A stretch of 64,000 bases of DNA from NCBI GenBank assembly GCA_001599815.1, contig BCIA01000003.1, forward strand, positions 5,619,598 through 5,683,597, read 5' to 3'. Positions 9,569 through 18,484 of this stretch are shown here, one piece after another. The DNA comes from Furcasterigmium furcatum (taxonomy: Eukaryota; Ascomycota; Sordariomycetes; Glomerellales; Plectosphaerellaceae). Under the pieces are notes generated by a model. That model was not told the origin of the DNA. It worked only from the letters and a program-made list of their open reading frames with translations, and did no database searches. Each line of letters begins with the position of its first letter. Position 1 is the stretch's first letter. Both the position numbers and the translations under genes were made by a program.

Positions 9569-11470
9569 CTACTTGACAGACCTCCTTCGGCCGCACGTGG
9601 GAGGAGTTCCCGAGCACTTTCCAGTGTTGTAGCGCAGGCCATGGCCAGACTTGAAGACGGGGTCCTTGGTATCGAATGGGACATCCGTCTTGGACTCCTC
9701 AGCGGCCTTGTTGGACCGAGGCAGGTCGTAGGGTAGTTTGCCCTCGGGTTCGGCGATGCCGAAGACGACGTCAAGGAAAGCGTCGTTGCTGCTTCCGTAG
9801 CTGGCCTGATCGACGATTTCGGGGATGGCCACGGGGCGGTTGAACTTGAGGTCGACGATGGTGGGCAAGGCGGCGTAGATTTTCGCCTGGCGAGCCTTCT
9901 CTGTGCTGTTGAACTCGATGCTGCCGGCGGTGAAACCGGCCTCGAAGCCGCCTGGGCGAGGCTCAAAGGGGGCAGCAAGACGGAGGAGCGCATGTTCGGC
10001 CTCCTCGGGGTCCGAGCCGACGTTGAGATTCCTCCGTTGAAGGGAAGCCGCGTCCAACCCCTCGACGTAGAACTTGGCACCGGTCTGGTAGGTTTTGAGA
10101 GGCAGGATCTCCTCCTTATTGGTGAGGAGCGTGTAGGAGCGGCGTTGGGTCTCGTTGGCGATGCGCGTGAAGTAAGGATTTCCAACGATGACGGCGGCCG
10201 CATCAGGGTCGACATAGGGATTGTCGAACAGGCCGAGGATGAACTTCTCCCGGAGGAGGCGGCGGACCGACGCATTGATGCGCTTCTCTGAGACGCGGCC
10301 TGCCTTGACCAGCTCGACGATCATTTCAGGAAGCTCCTGGCCGCCAAACTGATCGCAGCCAGCCTCGATGACCATCTCCATCCTCTCATGCTCGGTCAGG
10401 TGCTCCACTCCCCACGCGATGGCATCCATCGGCTGCCCAGCGGCAACGGAGTTGGTGATGAGGCCCCAATCAGTGACTACGATGCCCGAGAAACCCATTT
10501 CTCCACGAAGCAGGTCGGTGATGAGACCCTTGTTGAAAGCGGCGCCGACCTCGTCGTACTTGGTGCCGATAGGCCGGGCGTAGTAGGGCATAATCTGTCG
10601 TGCGCCGGCCTTGATCGCGGCGCGGAAGGGCTTCAGATGGTACTCGAGGTTCCCACCAGGATACGTAGCGTTCTTGCCGTAGCTGAAGTGGCTATCCTCG
10701 CCGTTCTCGGCGGGACCGCCGCCAGGGAAGTGCTTCGTAACGGTGGTCACAGAGTTTCTACCGAACTTGTCGCCGTGGAAGCCCTGGATATACGCAACGA
10801 TCAACTCGGAGGTGAGGTCGGCGTCCTCGCCCCAGGTTCCGCTGACTCGGGCCCATCGAGGCTCTGTCGCGAGATCCACCTGAGGATGGAGGGCGGCTCG
10901 GATGCCGACGGCGAGATATTCCTCGCGAGCTATCTCGGCGAAGGTCTTGACGATACTGGGGTCGCGCAAGGCGGCAAGGCCAGGGGTCTCGGGCCACTGG
11001 GAGAAGACGCCGGCCATGAAGCCGGTGCCGACGTTGTCGGTGAAATGGTGTCTCGGGTCGGTGGAAATCGTGATGGGGATGCCCAGACGTGTCTCTGCGG
11101 CCAGCTTCTGGACTCTGTTGGTGAAGTTGGCGATGGCTTTGGCGTCCAGGATGTCACCGAGCAGGTTGAAGTGCGTCATCAGCTTGGTTCCCACGAGGGC
11201 CTCCGTGCCGCTCTGTTTGAGACTCGGGTTTCCCTGGTGGAAGGTAAGGTTGGGTCCCTGCCGCAGCTGGATCTGGAACATCTGGCCGGCCTTCTCCTCG
11301 ATGGTCATGCGGCGGATGAGATCCTCAACTCGATCGTCGACGCAGTACGAAGAGTTTTTGTAGATGGGGACGGCCTCGCTGCGCTCGGCTAGCATGGGGG
11401 AATCCGTTGCGAGACATGATGCCGGGAGGATGAAGGTCGCAATGGCCAGAGAAAAGAGGTCTGCGCGCAT
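9569..11470 (-). CDS. Secreted GH3 family glycoside hydrolase (beta-glucosidase type)
   Basis: Single exon, 633 aa. A signal peptide (MRADLFSLAIATFILPASCL) is followed by the GH3 N-terminal barrel. The barrel includes TDPRHHF, TWGEDADL, KHFPGGGPAENGEDSH (residues 246-261), and the catalytic nucleophile Asp334 in VVTDWGLI. The GH3 C-terminal domain carries LLTNKEEILPL, the DVVFGIAEPEGKLPYDLP block and a final FKSGHGLRY. GH3 enzymes release terminal beta-linked sugars (glucose, xylose, N-acetylglucosamine) with retention. The exact sugar cannot be read here. N-glycosylation sites (NLT, NAT, NST) fit secretion. A TATA-like TCTATAAAG lies about 118 nt upstream (11586-11594, minus strand). The short C-terminal tail after GKCSG is Arg/Lys-rich and atypical. 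Confidence 0.93.
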   Translation of the reverse strand: MRADLFSLAIATFILPASCLATDSPMLAERSEAVPIYKNSSYCVDDRVEDLIRRMTIEEKAGQMFQIQLRQGPNLTFHQGNPSLKQSGTEALVGTKLMTHFNLLGDILDAKAIANFTNRVQKLAAETRLGIPITISTDPRHHFTDNVGTGFMAGVFSQWPETPGLAALRDPSIVKTFAEIAREEYLAVGIRAALHPQVDLATEPRWARVSGTWGEDADLTSELIVAYIQGFHGDKFGRNSVTTVTKHFPGGGPAENGEDSHFSYGKNATYPGGNLEYHLKPFRAAIKAGARQIMPYYARPIGTKYDEVGAAFNKGLITDLLRGEMGFSGIVVTDWGLITNSVAAGQPMDAIAWGVEHLTEHERMEMVIEAGCDQFGGQELPEMIVELVKAGRVSEKRINASVRRLLREKFILGLFDNPYVDPDAAAVIVGNPYFTRIANETQRRSYTLLTNKEEILPLKTYQTGAKFYVEGLDAASLQRRNLNVGSDPEEAEHALLRLAAPFEPRPGGFEAGFTAGSIEFNSTEKARQAKIYAALPTIVDLKFNRPVAIPEIVDQASYGSSNDAFLDVVFGIAEPEGKLPYDLPRSNKAAEESKTDVPFDTKDPVFKSGHGLRYNTGKCSGTPPTCGRRRSVK

Positions 11471-12600
11471 GGTGGCACGGGGAGGGTCGAACCGTGAAAA
11501 GGTAAGTGGCTTATCACAGAGGCTGTGTCAGGTTGAGTCCAGTCGAGGCAACGATCAGACAATGTCCGGGGATGGTATCCTCAATCTTTATAGACGTTCC
11601 CGCAGGTGAGGCCTTCCATGGCATCGTTCGTTCACGGGCCAGAGCTCAAAGAACTCCCCGAGATCCATCTCTCACCAAGGGACTTGGAAGCTTCTGGGAA
11701 AGCAGGAGGCTAGACGCCCGCATGTGGATCGTTCGTTGGTCGGCCCGAAACATGGACGCCCATGATGCTTCACTCGACGCGTACTTTGTGTCCTCTTCCC
11801 TGCGAACGATGCATGGCAGCTCGAGAACCAGTCAAGATTGCCCGAGCTCTCCCCAGAAATGCTGACCAGGCCGTTGGGACGGGCATCCGTTGGCTACCTT
11901 GGCACTTTGTCTAGGGTATTGGTCTCAGAGACTGGATTGGCCAATCTGGACATGGCGTACGTGGTTTTGCCCTCTTCCTGGGTCCGTCTTGATGCTAAAG
12001 CACCTTTGGGGCGCTCGGTGAACTCGGCGCAAAATTTTGGACAAGAACCACCCACGGGGTTGGTAACCCCCGGACGCTGGGACTCGGAGACGGGGAGGAT
12101 ATGGGGTTTCTCCGCGTGGGGTTGCTAGTGTTATTAGTCGTATCCTCGTACTCGCTTGGATCCGATCTGTTGACCAAGGACAATGATGCTTAGGGTTTTA
12201 TATGGGGCCGCCTTTGCGTATCCATGGATAGTAATAAGCCTCTGCTACTTGCCGACTCCAGTCCCCTTGGCCCAGCACGCAGCCGGCGGTCCCGCTCGCC
12301 TCACCACGGTCATGCATGTACTCAGGCCAACGCCGTGCCCGCAATTGCGCCGGTGTGGCCCCGACGACAGTCTGTCGAGACAACAGGCGGCCTGGGCTGG
12401 TGATATCCGACATCCTCGGAGAATTTCGGTTACTTGGCCAAGCAAGGCTTGACAGAGGAAGCGGGGGGAAGAACCGGCCGGCTGGATGGATGTTTAGTCG
12501 ATGGAAGCGGATGGTAACTTTGAAACAGCCAGCAGTCATTCAGTTAGTCACTCAGTGGAACACCCAGCCGTTGGAGCCCATATGTCTGAAAGTCGGATCA
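11471..12600. other. Intergenic region upstream of the first GH3 gene
   Basis: Holds the GH3 promoter with a TATA-like element at 11586-11594. No open frame here looks coding on either strand. Confidence 0.45.
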
Positions 12601-12604
12601 TTTA

Positions 12605-13250
12605 ATGCGAGGGCGTGCGGGTCTTTCGCAGACACCAAGGTTGAAGGCATGGCATGGCTGTCAAAGATGGTGCGATTGTACCGAGTATTTGACGTGGGAG
12701 GTGAGTCTGGGTTGGCATTCATCAACATTGGTGGGCACGGCATTCCCGGCCACCGGGCTGGCGGACGCACACATAGAGTGACGGCCTTGGTCTCCACCAA
12801 TGCAATCTCAACGATCAGCCCCTGACCTGGCAGCAGACTGCTGCCCACATCACTGGCTGTGCGGCAAACGACGTTGGCACTGATCGGGCGTGGCTCGGCC
12901 TATCACGAAGACTGGCAACGCCGACAAGGTCAGGCTCGACACCATCTCCAAGACCCGACCCATCCTGATCCGGTCCAGTGATGGCCGTACCGGCCTTGTC
13001 AACTCCGATATCGCTTCCCAGACGTCTGACCCCGATGGGAGCGTGATCTAACGTCTCAGTGGCGGCATCAGCCCGTCGTAAAGCTACCGGCGGCAGACTT
13101 TGACACTCTCACGGAGGCGGCCAGGGCCGCGCTCAAGCTACTCCAAGAGGCTGGCATCACTACGTTGCAGGATGCGGCGCCCCGAGTTCCTTCATCAGAA
13201 GCTACGGAAGCGGGAGTTTTGCATCCAATGAATACAAATGCCAGCCATTA
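12605..13250 (+). pseudogene. Decayed N-terminal fragment of a YtcJ-type amidohydrolase
   Basis: Several frames on the plus strand hold consecutive pieces of one protein of the Amidohydro_3/YtcJ-like metal-dependent hydrolases. The pieces are NARACGSFADTKVEGMA near 12605-12655, MAVKDGAIV in the next frame, KVRLDTISKTRPILIRSSDG and RTGLVNSDIASQTSDPDGSV ending at TAA near 13050, then ADFDTLTEAARAALKLLQEA and GITTLQDAAP in another frame up to about 13190. Intact homologues have these blocks in this order (N-terminal strand, KTRPI-x-SDGHTGLVN, then EAGITTFQDA). The fragment ends about 60 nt before the neighbouring GH3 stop, so the C-terminal two thirds are gone. Frameshifts and stops rule out a functional product. 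Confidence 0.85.
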
Positions 13251-13308
13251 ATGAATGGATTGAGTTTTCTAGATATTCATATGGTTCCAGTCACGGGCCA
13301 GCACCCTC

Positions 13309-15546
13309 TCACGCCAGGGTAATCACCGCCGTCAATGCGGAGGCATCCCCAGAGAACCCAGCGGCCTCAACTCCGACTTCCTCATAAGGCAGTGTATACT
13401 TCCCACCCTTCCACCGCTGCAAAGGTCTCAGAGACGCAGTGACGGAGACCTTCTTGGTTTCGCCCGCTGCCAAGTCTACCGGGCTGAATCCGAGCAGGAC
13501 TCTTTCCGGGAAGTCTTCGGCGCCCGGTCGTCCGTAGATCTGCACGACATGGCGTCCGGGTCGGCCTCCGATATTTGTGACTGTTACAGAAGCGGCGAAC
13601 GACTCTCCCACCGGAGTCTCGACCTTCAGCTCTCCAAGGCTGAAAGTGGTGTATGAAAGACCAAAGCCCAGCGGGAACGATGCCTCGACGCCGAGCTTGT
13701 CGAGGAGGGCTTGTCCGAACCAGCGATCGTACTTGATCTTGGACGCATTAATGTCGAGGAAAGGAAGGTGAGACTCGTCCTTTGGCACGGAGAACGGCAG
13801 CCTGCCGCTGGGGTCGACACGGCCGAGGAGGACGTCAGCGAGGGCGTGACCGCCCGCGGAGCCAGAGTACCACGAGAACAGGAGGGCGGGGACCTTGCTT
13901 TTCCACTCTTCGAGCACGATGGCGCCGGCGGTGATGATGGAAGCGATGGTTCGCGGGTTCGCTTCGGAGACGGCGGTGATGATCTCGACATCACGAGGGC
14001 GGAGGCGGAGAGATGCTCGATCGCCTCCGGCACCGACTTCGAGCCCGGCGCCTTGTGTGGAGTCGCCGGCACCCCCTTGAAAGATGGCCAGCGTCTCTTT
14101 TGCTTCTGCCGTGTCCGTGGGTGGCAGGGTGTTGCGGAGAGGAGGGTCGGCTTGCAGAGAGGGGATGATGAACTCGCCCTCGTCGCCCGAGCTGTATCCC
14201 GCAATGCAGAGGACAAGGTCGGCGTCGCGTGCAGTGCGCGTGGCCGCTTCCACCGAGTCGGATTCTTCCAGCACCACTTCGGCATTGGGGAATGCGGCCT
14301 TCAATCCTTCGTAAGGCGTCACCACGTGTGGCGGGAAGACCTGCGAGGACCCCTTGTCGCCGGTGTTTGGCGTGTTGGCCAGGCGGCCGACAAGGGCGAT
14401 CTTCTTGATTGTGCTCGCGTCGAGCGGCAGAAGCGGCGCATCTCCGACGTTGTCGTTCTTGAGAAGAACCATGGATCGACCGCCGACCTCGCGCGCGAGA
14501 TCTTGGTGTTCCTGGCAGAAGACGACTGACGGCCCAGGCGCGCTGGACTCGGTGGTCACGGCGAACTCGAGCTGCTTCCTCAGAATTCTCTGACACGCCC
14601 TGTCGACATGCTTCCATTCGAGTTCTCCTGAATCGAGGGCGCTTTTGAGGTGCATGGCGCGCTGCTGTCGGAAAGGTGCTTCGATGTCAAGCCCGTTCTT
14701 GAGTGACAAGGGCGCATCCCGCAGGCCGAAGAAGAAATCCGACAAGACGAAGCCGTCAAAGTCCCACTCCCCCCTCAGGATGTCCGTGAGCAGCGCCTTG
14801 CTTTGGCCTGCCCACTCGCCGTTGACTGAGTTGTACGAGGACATGACGCTCGCGACGCCGCCCTCGACGATCCGCCGGAAGTGAGCCAGGTAGACCTCCC
14901 TCAGCACGTCTTCATCCACCTCGACGTCGACCCGAAACCGTGCGTTCTCCATGGAGTTTAGCGCATAGTGCTTGACACACGCCATGATGTGCTTCTGCAC
15001 ACCGCAAGTCAGGGCATGGCCGAACTCGCCGAGGATCAAGGGGTCTTCGCCGTATGTCTCCTGGATGCGGCCCCATGCAGGGTGCCGGGGCAGGTTGACG
15101 CACACGCCGGCGAAGTAGTTGGCGCCCTGAGCCTTGGCTTCTTTTCCGATAGCCTGGCCCACGCGCTCTTCGAGCGACACGTCCCAGGTCGCTCCACGGG
15201 CAGTTGAGACGGGGAATGCCGTCGAGGAGCCCATGACAACGCCTCGAGGGCCGTCTGAGAAGCGGACTCCAGGAATGGAGAGGCGGGGAATGCACCCGTG
15301 GACTACCGGGACACGGTTGTAGCGGTCGCAGAGCATGTCCCTCATGCCGTCCCAGAACTCTTGGTCGCCGTCGAGCAGCTGGAGGCGCTCGGGGCGGGTG
15401 AGCTCCGAGAGGAGGCGCTGCGTTGCTTTCTCAACCAGCTCTCCATTTTTGATAGCCAAGATTGCGTGTGTGAAGTTGAAAGGAATATCCTTGGGGTCTG
15501 CTGGCAGACCGCCATTGGCGGTAGGGAGGGAAGATGTCTCCTGCAT
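13309..15546 (-). CDS. GH3 beta-glucosidase with C-terminal Fn3-like domain, probably intracellular
   Basis: Single exon. I start at the ATG at 15546 (MQETSSLPTA, 745 aa). The frame extends 35 codons further up, but that extension has no convincing targeting signal. Domains in order are the GH3 barrel (FSDGPRGV, ETYGEDPLILGEF, VKHYALNSMEN, nucleophile Asp270 in FVLSDFFFG), the GH3 C-terminal sandwich (VLLKNDN..., LVLCIAGYSSGDEGE, WYSGSAGGHALADVLLG), and an Fn3-like end (VTVTNIGGRPGRHVVQIYGR). The missing signal peptide suggests an intracellular beta-glucosidase acting on imported glycosides. It sits beside a Zn2Cys6 regulator and a sugar transporter. A 16-nt inverted repeat with CGG-N5-CGG sites lies about 213 nt upstream. 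Confidence 0.92.
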   Translation of the reverse strand: MQETSSLPTANGGLPADPKDIPFNFTHAILAIKNGELVEKATQRLLSELTRPERLQLLDGDQEFWDGMRDMLCDRYNRVPVVHGCIPRLSIPGVRFSDGPRGVVMGSSTAFPVSTARGATWDVSLEERVGQAIGKEAKAQGANYFAGVCVNLPRHPAWGRIQETYGEDPLILGEFGHALTCGVQKHIMACVKHYALNSMENARFRVDVEVDEDVLREVYLAHFRRIVEGGVASVMSSYNSVNGEWAGQSKALLTDILRGEWDFDGFVLSDFFFGLRDAPLSLKNGLDIEAPFRQQRAMHLKSALDSGELEWKHVDRACQRILRKQLEFAVTTESSAPGPSVVFCQEHQDLAREVGGRSMVLLKNDNVGDAPLLPLDASTIKKIALVGRLANTPNTGDKGSSQVFPPHVVTPYEGLKAAFPNAEVVLEESDSVEAATRTARDADLVLCIAGYSSGDEGEFIIPSLQADPPLRNTLPPTDTAEAKETLAIFQGGAGDSTQGAGLEVGAGGDRASLRLRPRDVEIITAVSEANPRTIASIITAGAIVLEEWKSKVPALLFSWYSGSAGGHALADVLLGRVDPSGRLPFSVPKDESHLPFLDINASKIKYDRWFGQALLDKLGVEASFPLGFGLSYTTFSLGELKVETPVGESFAASVTVTNIGGRPGRHVVQIYGRPGAEDFPERVLLGFSPVDLAAGETKKVSVTASLRPLQRWKGGKYTLPYEEVGVEAAGFSGDASALTAVITLA

Positions 15547-16186
15547 GATGTCGTGGTCGATGTAGCAACGAGGGCCGGATGGACTGCAGACAAGAACGGC
15601 TGATGAGCTGGATAATACCGCCATTTCCAAAACCCCATGCCAAAAAGGCACCAGTTAATAAAGAAGAAATGACAATAGCCAAAGTCCCTGTTGGGCATGC
15701 TGCAGTTCCATTGTGAGATGGTATGTTGAGACCGGGGTGGCTCTGAACTTCGGCAAGGCCCCGATACTCCGCGGTGGAGCAGGCTGATCAGGAGATCATC
15801 TGAGCCGCGGAGTCTCGGGGGTATTTCCAAAAGGCTGCTGAAGGTCCCCCAACCTCATCCCACAAACCCCAGACTCAGTCCCGAACCTCCGGGTTTCCCC
15901 TTGATGCCCCAGCAGACTGCCATATTGATGTGCCACTCAACCACTCAGGCGGTTCATCCACGTGGTGACAATTTAGCCTGAATCAGGTCGCATGATAATT
16001 AATCACCAATCTCAACCTGGCACCGTATTTGGAACCGTGACTAGGCGAGATCCATGGTCTCATGGGACGTCATTTCTATGGGCTGGGCTCCTGGTCATTC
16101 ATGATCTATTGGACCGGCCCCGGGAAATACTTCGCTCCAAGACTTGGATCATATTCAGCCGAAAATCTGTACTCCAACTTTGGCTA
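15547..16186. other. Promoter of the second GH3 gene and 3' flank of the regulator
   Basis: Contains the inverted repeat at 15759-15820. I see no open frame that looks coding. Confidence 0.5.
15759..15820. promoter_or_regulatory. Inverted repeat with two CGG-N5-CGG sites (candidate operator)
   Basis: The left arm CCCCGATACTCCGCGG (15759-15774) and right arm CCGCGGAGTCTCGGGG (15805-15820) are reverse complements at 15 of 16 positions, separated by 30 nt. Each arm holds a CGG-N5-CGG direct repeat in opposite orientation. The site is 213 nt upstream of the GH3 ATG. CGG triplet pairs are the standard target of Zn2Cys6 dimers, and such a factor is encoded next door. Binding is inference. Confidence 0.65.
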
Positions 16187-17986
16187 TCACGGCAAGGACA
16201 AGAGATGTTGAGCGACGTCCACAGCCGGGTCCATACCCGGGGCTTCATCTCGAAAATGCACCATCATCTGCACAACAGCCTCCACCCTCCCCCTCCACCC
16301 GTCAGGCATCAGCCCCCGCGCTGCCGGTAGTCTCGAGAGAGCAAGCAGGATGCAAGCGCTCTTGGCGGAGGACCGGAGTGACAGCCAGGTCCCGTGGTGC
16401 CTGTGATAATAGCCGGTGCTGTACGCGATCAACCTGTCGAGGTGGGCTCGCAGGCCCCATGCAACGCCCTGCCGAATAACCGGGGAGTCTGCCCCTTCGT
16501 TCACCATGGCATGAACAAAGGGCCACGTGACTAATTCTTGGATGAACACGCAGCGGCCGCGGAGGCAGAATAGCAGGACATCATCCGCTTCGGCAGTTGC
16601 CGGGGCGTTGTTGTCGTGCATGCTTAGCGAGGGCGGCAGGGACGCGCGCCAGGCGGCGATCTGCTCCTCCATGCTCTCGCGGAGGTCCACCAGGGGGGTC
16701 AGAAAGTCCAGCCGGCGGGCGGTGTTGCCACTGGCGGCACTGGATTGGAGACTTTGCTGCATCAGCGCGGTCATCTCGTGCTCGGCCCCGGCTTGCAGCC
16801 GCCAGAGGGAGATTTCCGAGAGGTAAAAGTACCATGCTCGTTCGTCACAGCCGCTCGGCGGGCTCGGGAATAGTTTCGGCGGGTCGTATGCCAGGTTGCC
16901 GACGTTGGAGCGGTCGAGCTCGAGTCGGACCTCGTGCTCGGATTTCCAGCAGGACCAGTGGATGCTCTCCTCGGCGACGACTTGGGCCGTGCGACGGGCT
17001 GCATCGGCGAAGGAGCTTGGGTTCCGGATGGAGGGGAAGCTCTGGCAGATGGCGAGCCCGTGCAGGAACATCCGCCAGGCGTCGGCCGGCCGAAGGACTG
17101 ACATGAGGAACACGCCGGTCAGGAATGCGCACTGGGCCTCGACGATGCCTGTTGCCACGAGGACCCGGCCGAGCCTCTTTTGGGCGAGCGCAAAGAGCGA
17201 CATGGCGGCCGAGCTCTCGAGCTCGTGGTGTGTCAGTGAGGGAGCCTCAAACGGCCTCACCAGAGCGCCATTAGCGCACACGAGAAGTGCGAGGCATGAC
17301 GAGGAGTCCCAGCCTGCGCCCTCTAGGCATACGCTGCGCACGAGCCTTCGAGTCTCCTCCTCATTGAGGACCGGGTTCTTGATGTGGACGTTGGAGAAGA
17401 AGCTGTCGAGCCAGCGGCCGCAGGACACGGGATCGAGTTCGTCCCCGACGACGCTGACGCCGGGTTCCCGCAGACGTGGGCTGAGGATGGGCTCTGCGCT
17501 TGCCGGGCACCCGAGATCCCGGAATATGGGCCACATGATGACTGCATCGATGTTCTTTGGCAACTGTGCATTGATCGATGGTGGGGACGGAGGGTGTGCA
17601 GTCTGGGAGCCGCCCAGGGGGGTCTGGGCCTCGATCAAGAGGGCGGCGGGAGCCTCCTCTGCAGGCAGCGGGCGATGGACCGAACGAGCATGTATCGCCA
17701 CCTGCTGGGTCTCGGCATGCTGTGCGTCCAGTTTCTGTTCTAGACGCTCCAGGCGGTCGAGGATGGCCAGGCTCGCAGGGTCAAAGCTCGAGAGACTGGA
17801 AGTGTCAAAGACGCACTCGGCGCCGATCCTGGCGCAGAAGGAGCAAGAGGGCTTCTTCTGGTCGCAGCGCGTCCTGCGGGCGCGGCACACCTGACAGGCC
17901 GTGACGGCTCTCTTTCTGGGGTAGGCGGAGCTGCCCCGGCTTGTTGGGGCGACGTGCTTAGCACGAAGTTGGCTGCTCTGCTCCAT
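16187..17986 (-). CDS. Zn2Cys6 transcription factor of the GH3/transporter cluster
   Basis: Single exon, 599 aa. The DNA-binding cluster is at residues 31-58 (CQVCRARRTRCDQKKPSCSF, then CARIGAEC), followed by a short coiled coil (LAILDRLERLEQKLD) used for dimerisation. The fungal-specific regulatory domain occupies roughly residues 170-480 (VSCGRWLDSFFSNVHIKNPV, IHWSCWKSEHEVRLEL, WYFYLSEISLWRLQ). It lies between the intracellular-type GH3 gene and the divergent sugar transporter, so it is the obvious candidate local regulator of both. No member of known function (AmyR, MalR, Clr) can be assigned by eye. The flanking genes share a CGG-N5-CGG motif, but this gene's own upstream region does not obviously carry it. 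Confidence 0.93.
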   Translation of the reverse strand: MEQSSQLRAKHVAPTSRGSSAYPRKRAVTACQVCRARRTRCDQKKPSCSFCARIGAECVFDTSSLSSFDPASLAILDRLERLEQKLDAQHAETQQVAIHARSVHRPLPAEEAPAALLIEAQTPLGGSQTAHPPSPPSINAQLPKNIDAVIMWPIFRDLGCPASAEPILSPRLREPGVSVVGDELDPVSCGRWLDSFFSNVHIKNPVLNEEETRRLVRSVCLEGAGWDSSSCLALLVCANGALVRPFEAPSLTHHELESSAAMSLFALAQKRLGRVLVATGIVEAQCAFLTGVFLMSVLRPADAWRMFLHGLAICQSFPSIRNPSSFADAARRTAQVVAEESIHWSCWKSEHEVRLELDRSNVGNLAYDPPKLFPSPPSGCDERAWYFYLSEISLWRLQAGAEHEMTALMQQSLQSSAASGNTARRLDFLTPLVDLRESMEEQIAAWRASLPPSLSMHDNNAPATAEADDVLLFCLRGRCVFIQELVTWPFVHAMVNEGADSPVIRQGVAWGLRAHLDRLIAYSTGYYHRHHGTWLSLRSSAKSACILLALSRLPAARGLMPDGWRGRVEAVVQMMVHFRDEAPGMDPAVDVAQHLLSLP

Positions 17987-18484
17987 GCCGGTCTGGCGGG
18001 GAGCATACGGTGATGGCTGGGGTCTTCCGGGGTTCCAACTGGAGCTGTGGTGAGGTGAGTTGTTGGTTCAGAAAAGGGGGGAGCGCGGATTGTCGGGGGA
18101 AGATAAACACTTGACCGGAGTCCGAGGCAGCTTATTCCCGCTGGTCTCGGCTCTCACCGAGTCAGTCTGGCTCAGTTATGCTCCACCACAGGGCGACCAG
18201 GCGTGGTCAGGAGGAAGACAGATCCCCCACGGGGAGCATGATTCCTTCAGCTAAGAGACGCTAGCGGAATCTCGGGGGAGGGAACCAGTTGGGAAAACCT
18301 CCTTGGTGGCTCGACGACATCTCACACCTGCGCGATACTGGCAACACAACAAGGCGAGCATGTGTTATAAGATCTGCGGTCTCGCCGGCGACTATGCTGC
18401 TATCTGAATGACAGAATGTTAGCAACTCGGGGTCTTACGACGGAACACGCCAGCATTCAAACTCCCGCACGACGACATCCAGAA
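17987..18484. other. Divergent promoter between regulator and sugar transporter
   Basis: About 500 nt shared by two genes read outwards. It contains the CGG-N5-CGG copy at 18264-18278 and no convincing coding sequence. An in-frame ATG at 18416 could add 23 residues to the transporter but looks like leader. Confidence 0.5.
18264..18278 (+). promoter_or_regulatory. CGG-N5-CGG site upstream of the sugar transporter
   Basis: GCGGAATCTCGGGGG matches GCGGAGTCTCGGGGG of the right arm upstream of the GH3 gene at 14 of 15 positions. It lies about 207 nt upstream of the transporter ATG, almost the same distance as in the GH3 promoter (213 nt). This supports joint control of the two genes. Confidence 0.6.

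Noticed and set aside
10388..11392. 334-codon open frame on the plus strand
   Set aside because: Antisense shadow of the first GH3 gene, with composition typical of shadows and no domain.
16896..17894. 332-codon open frame on the plus strand
   Set aside because: Antisense shadow of the Zn2Cys6 gene. It has no start context and no recognisable motif.
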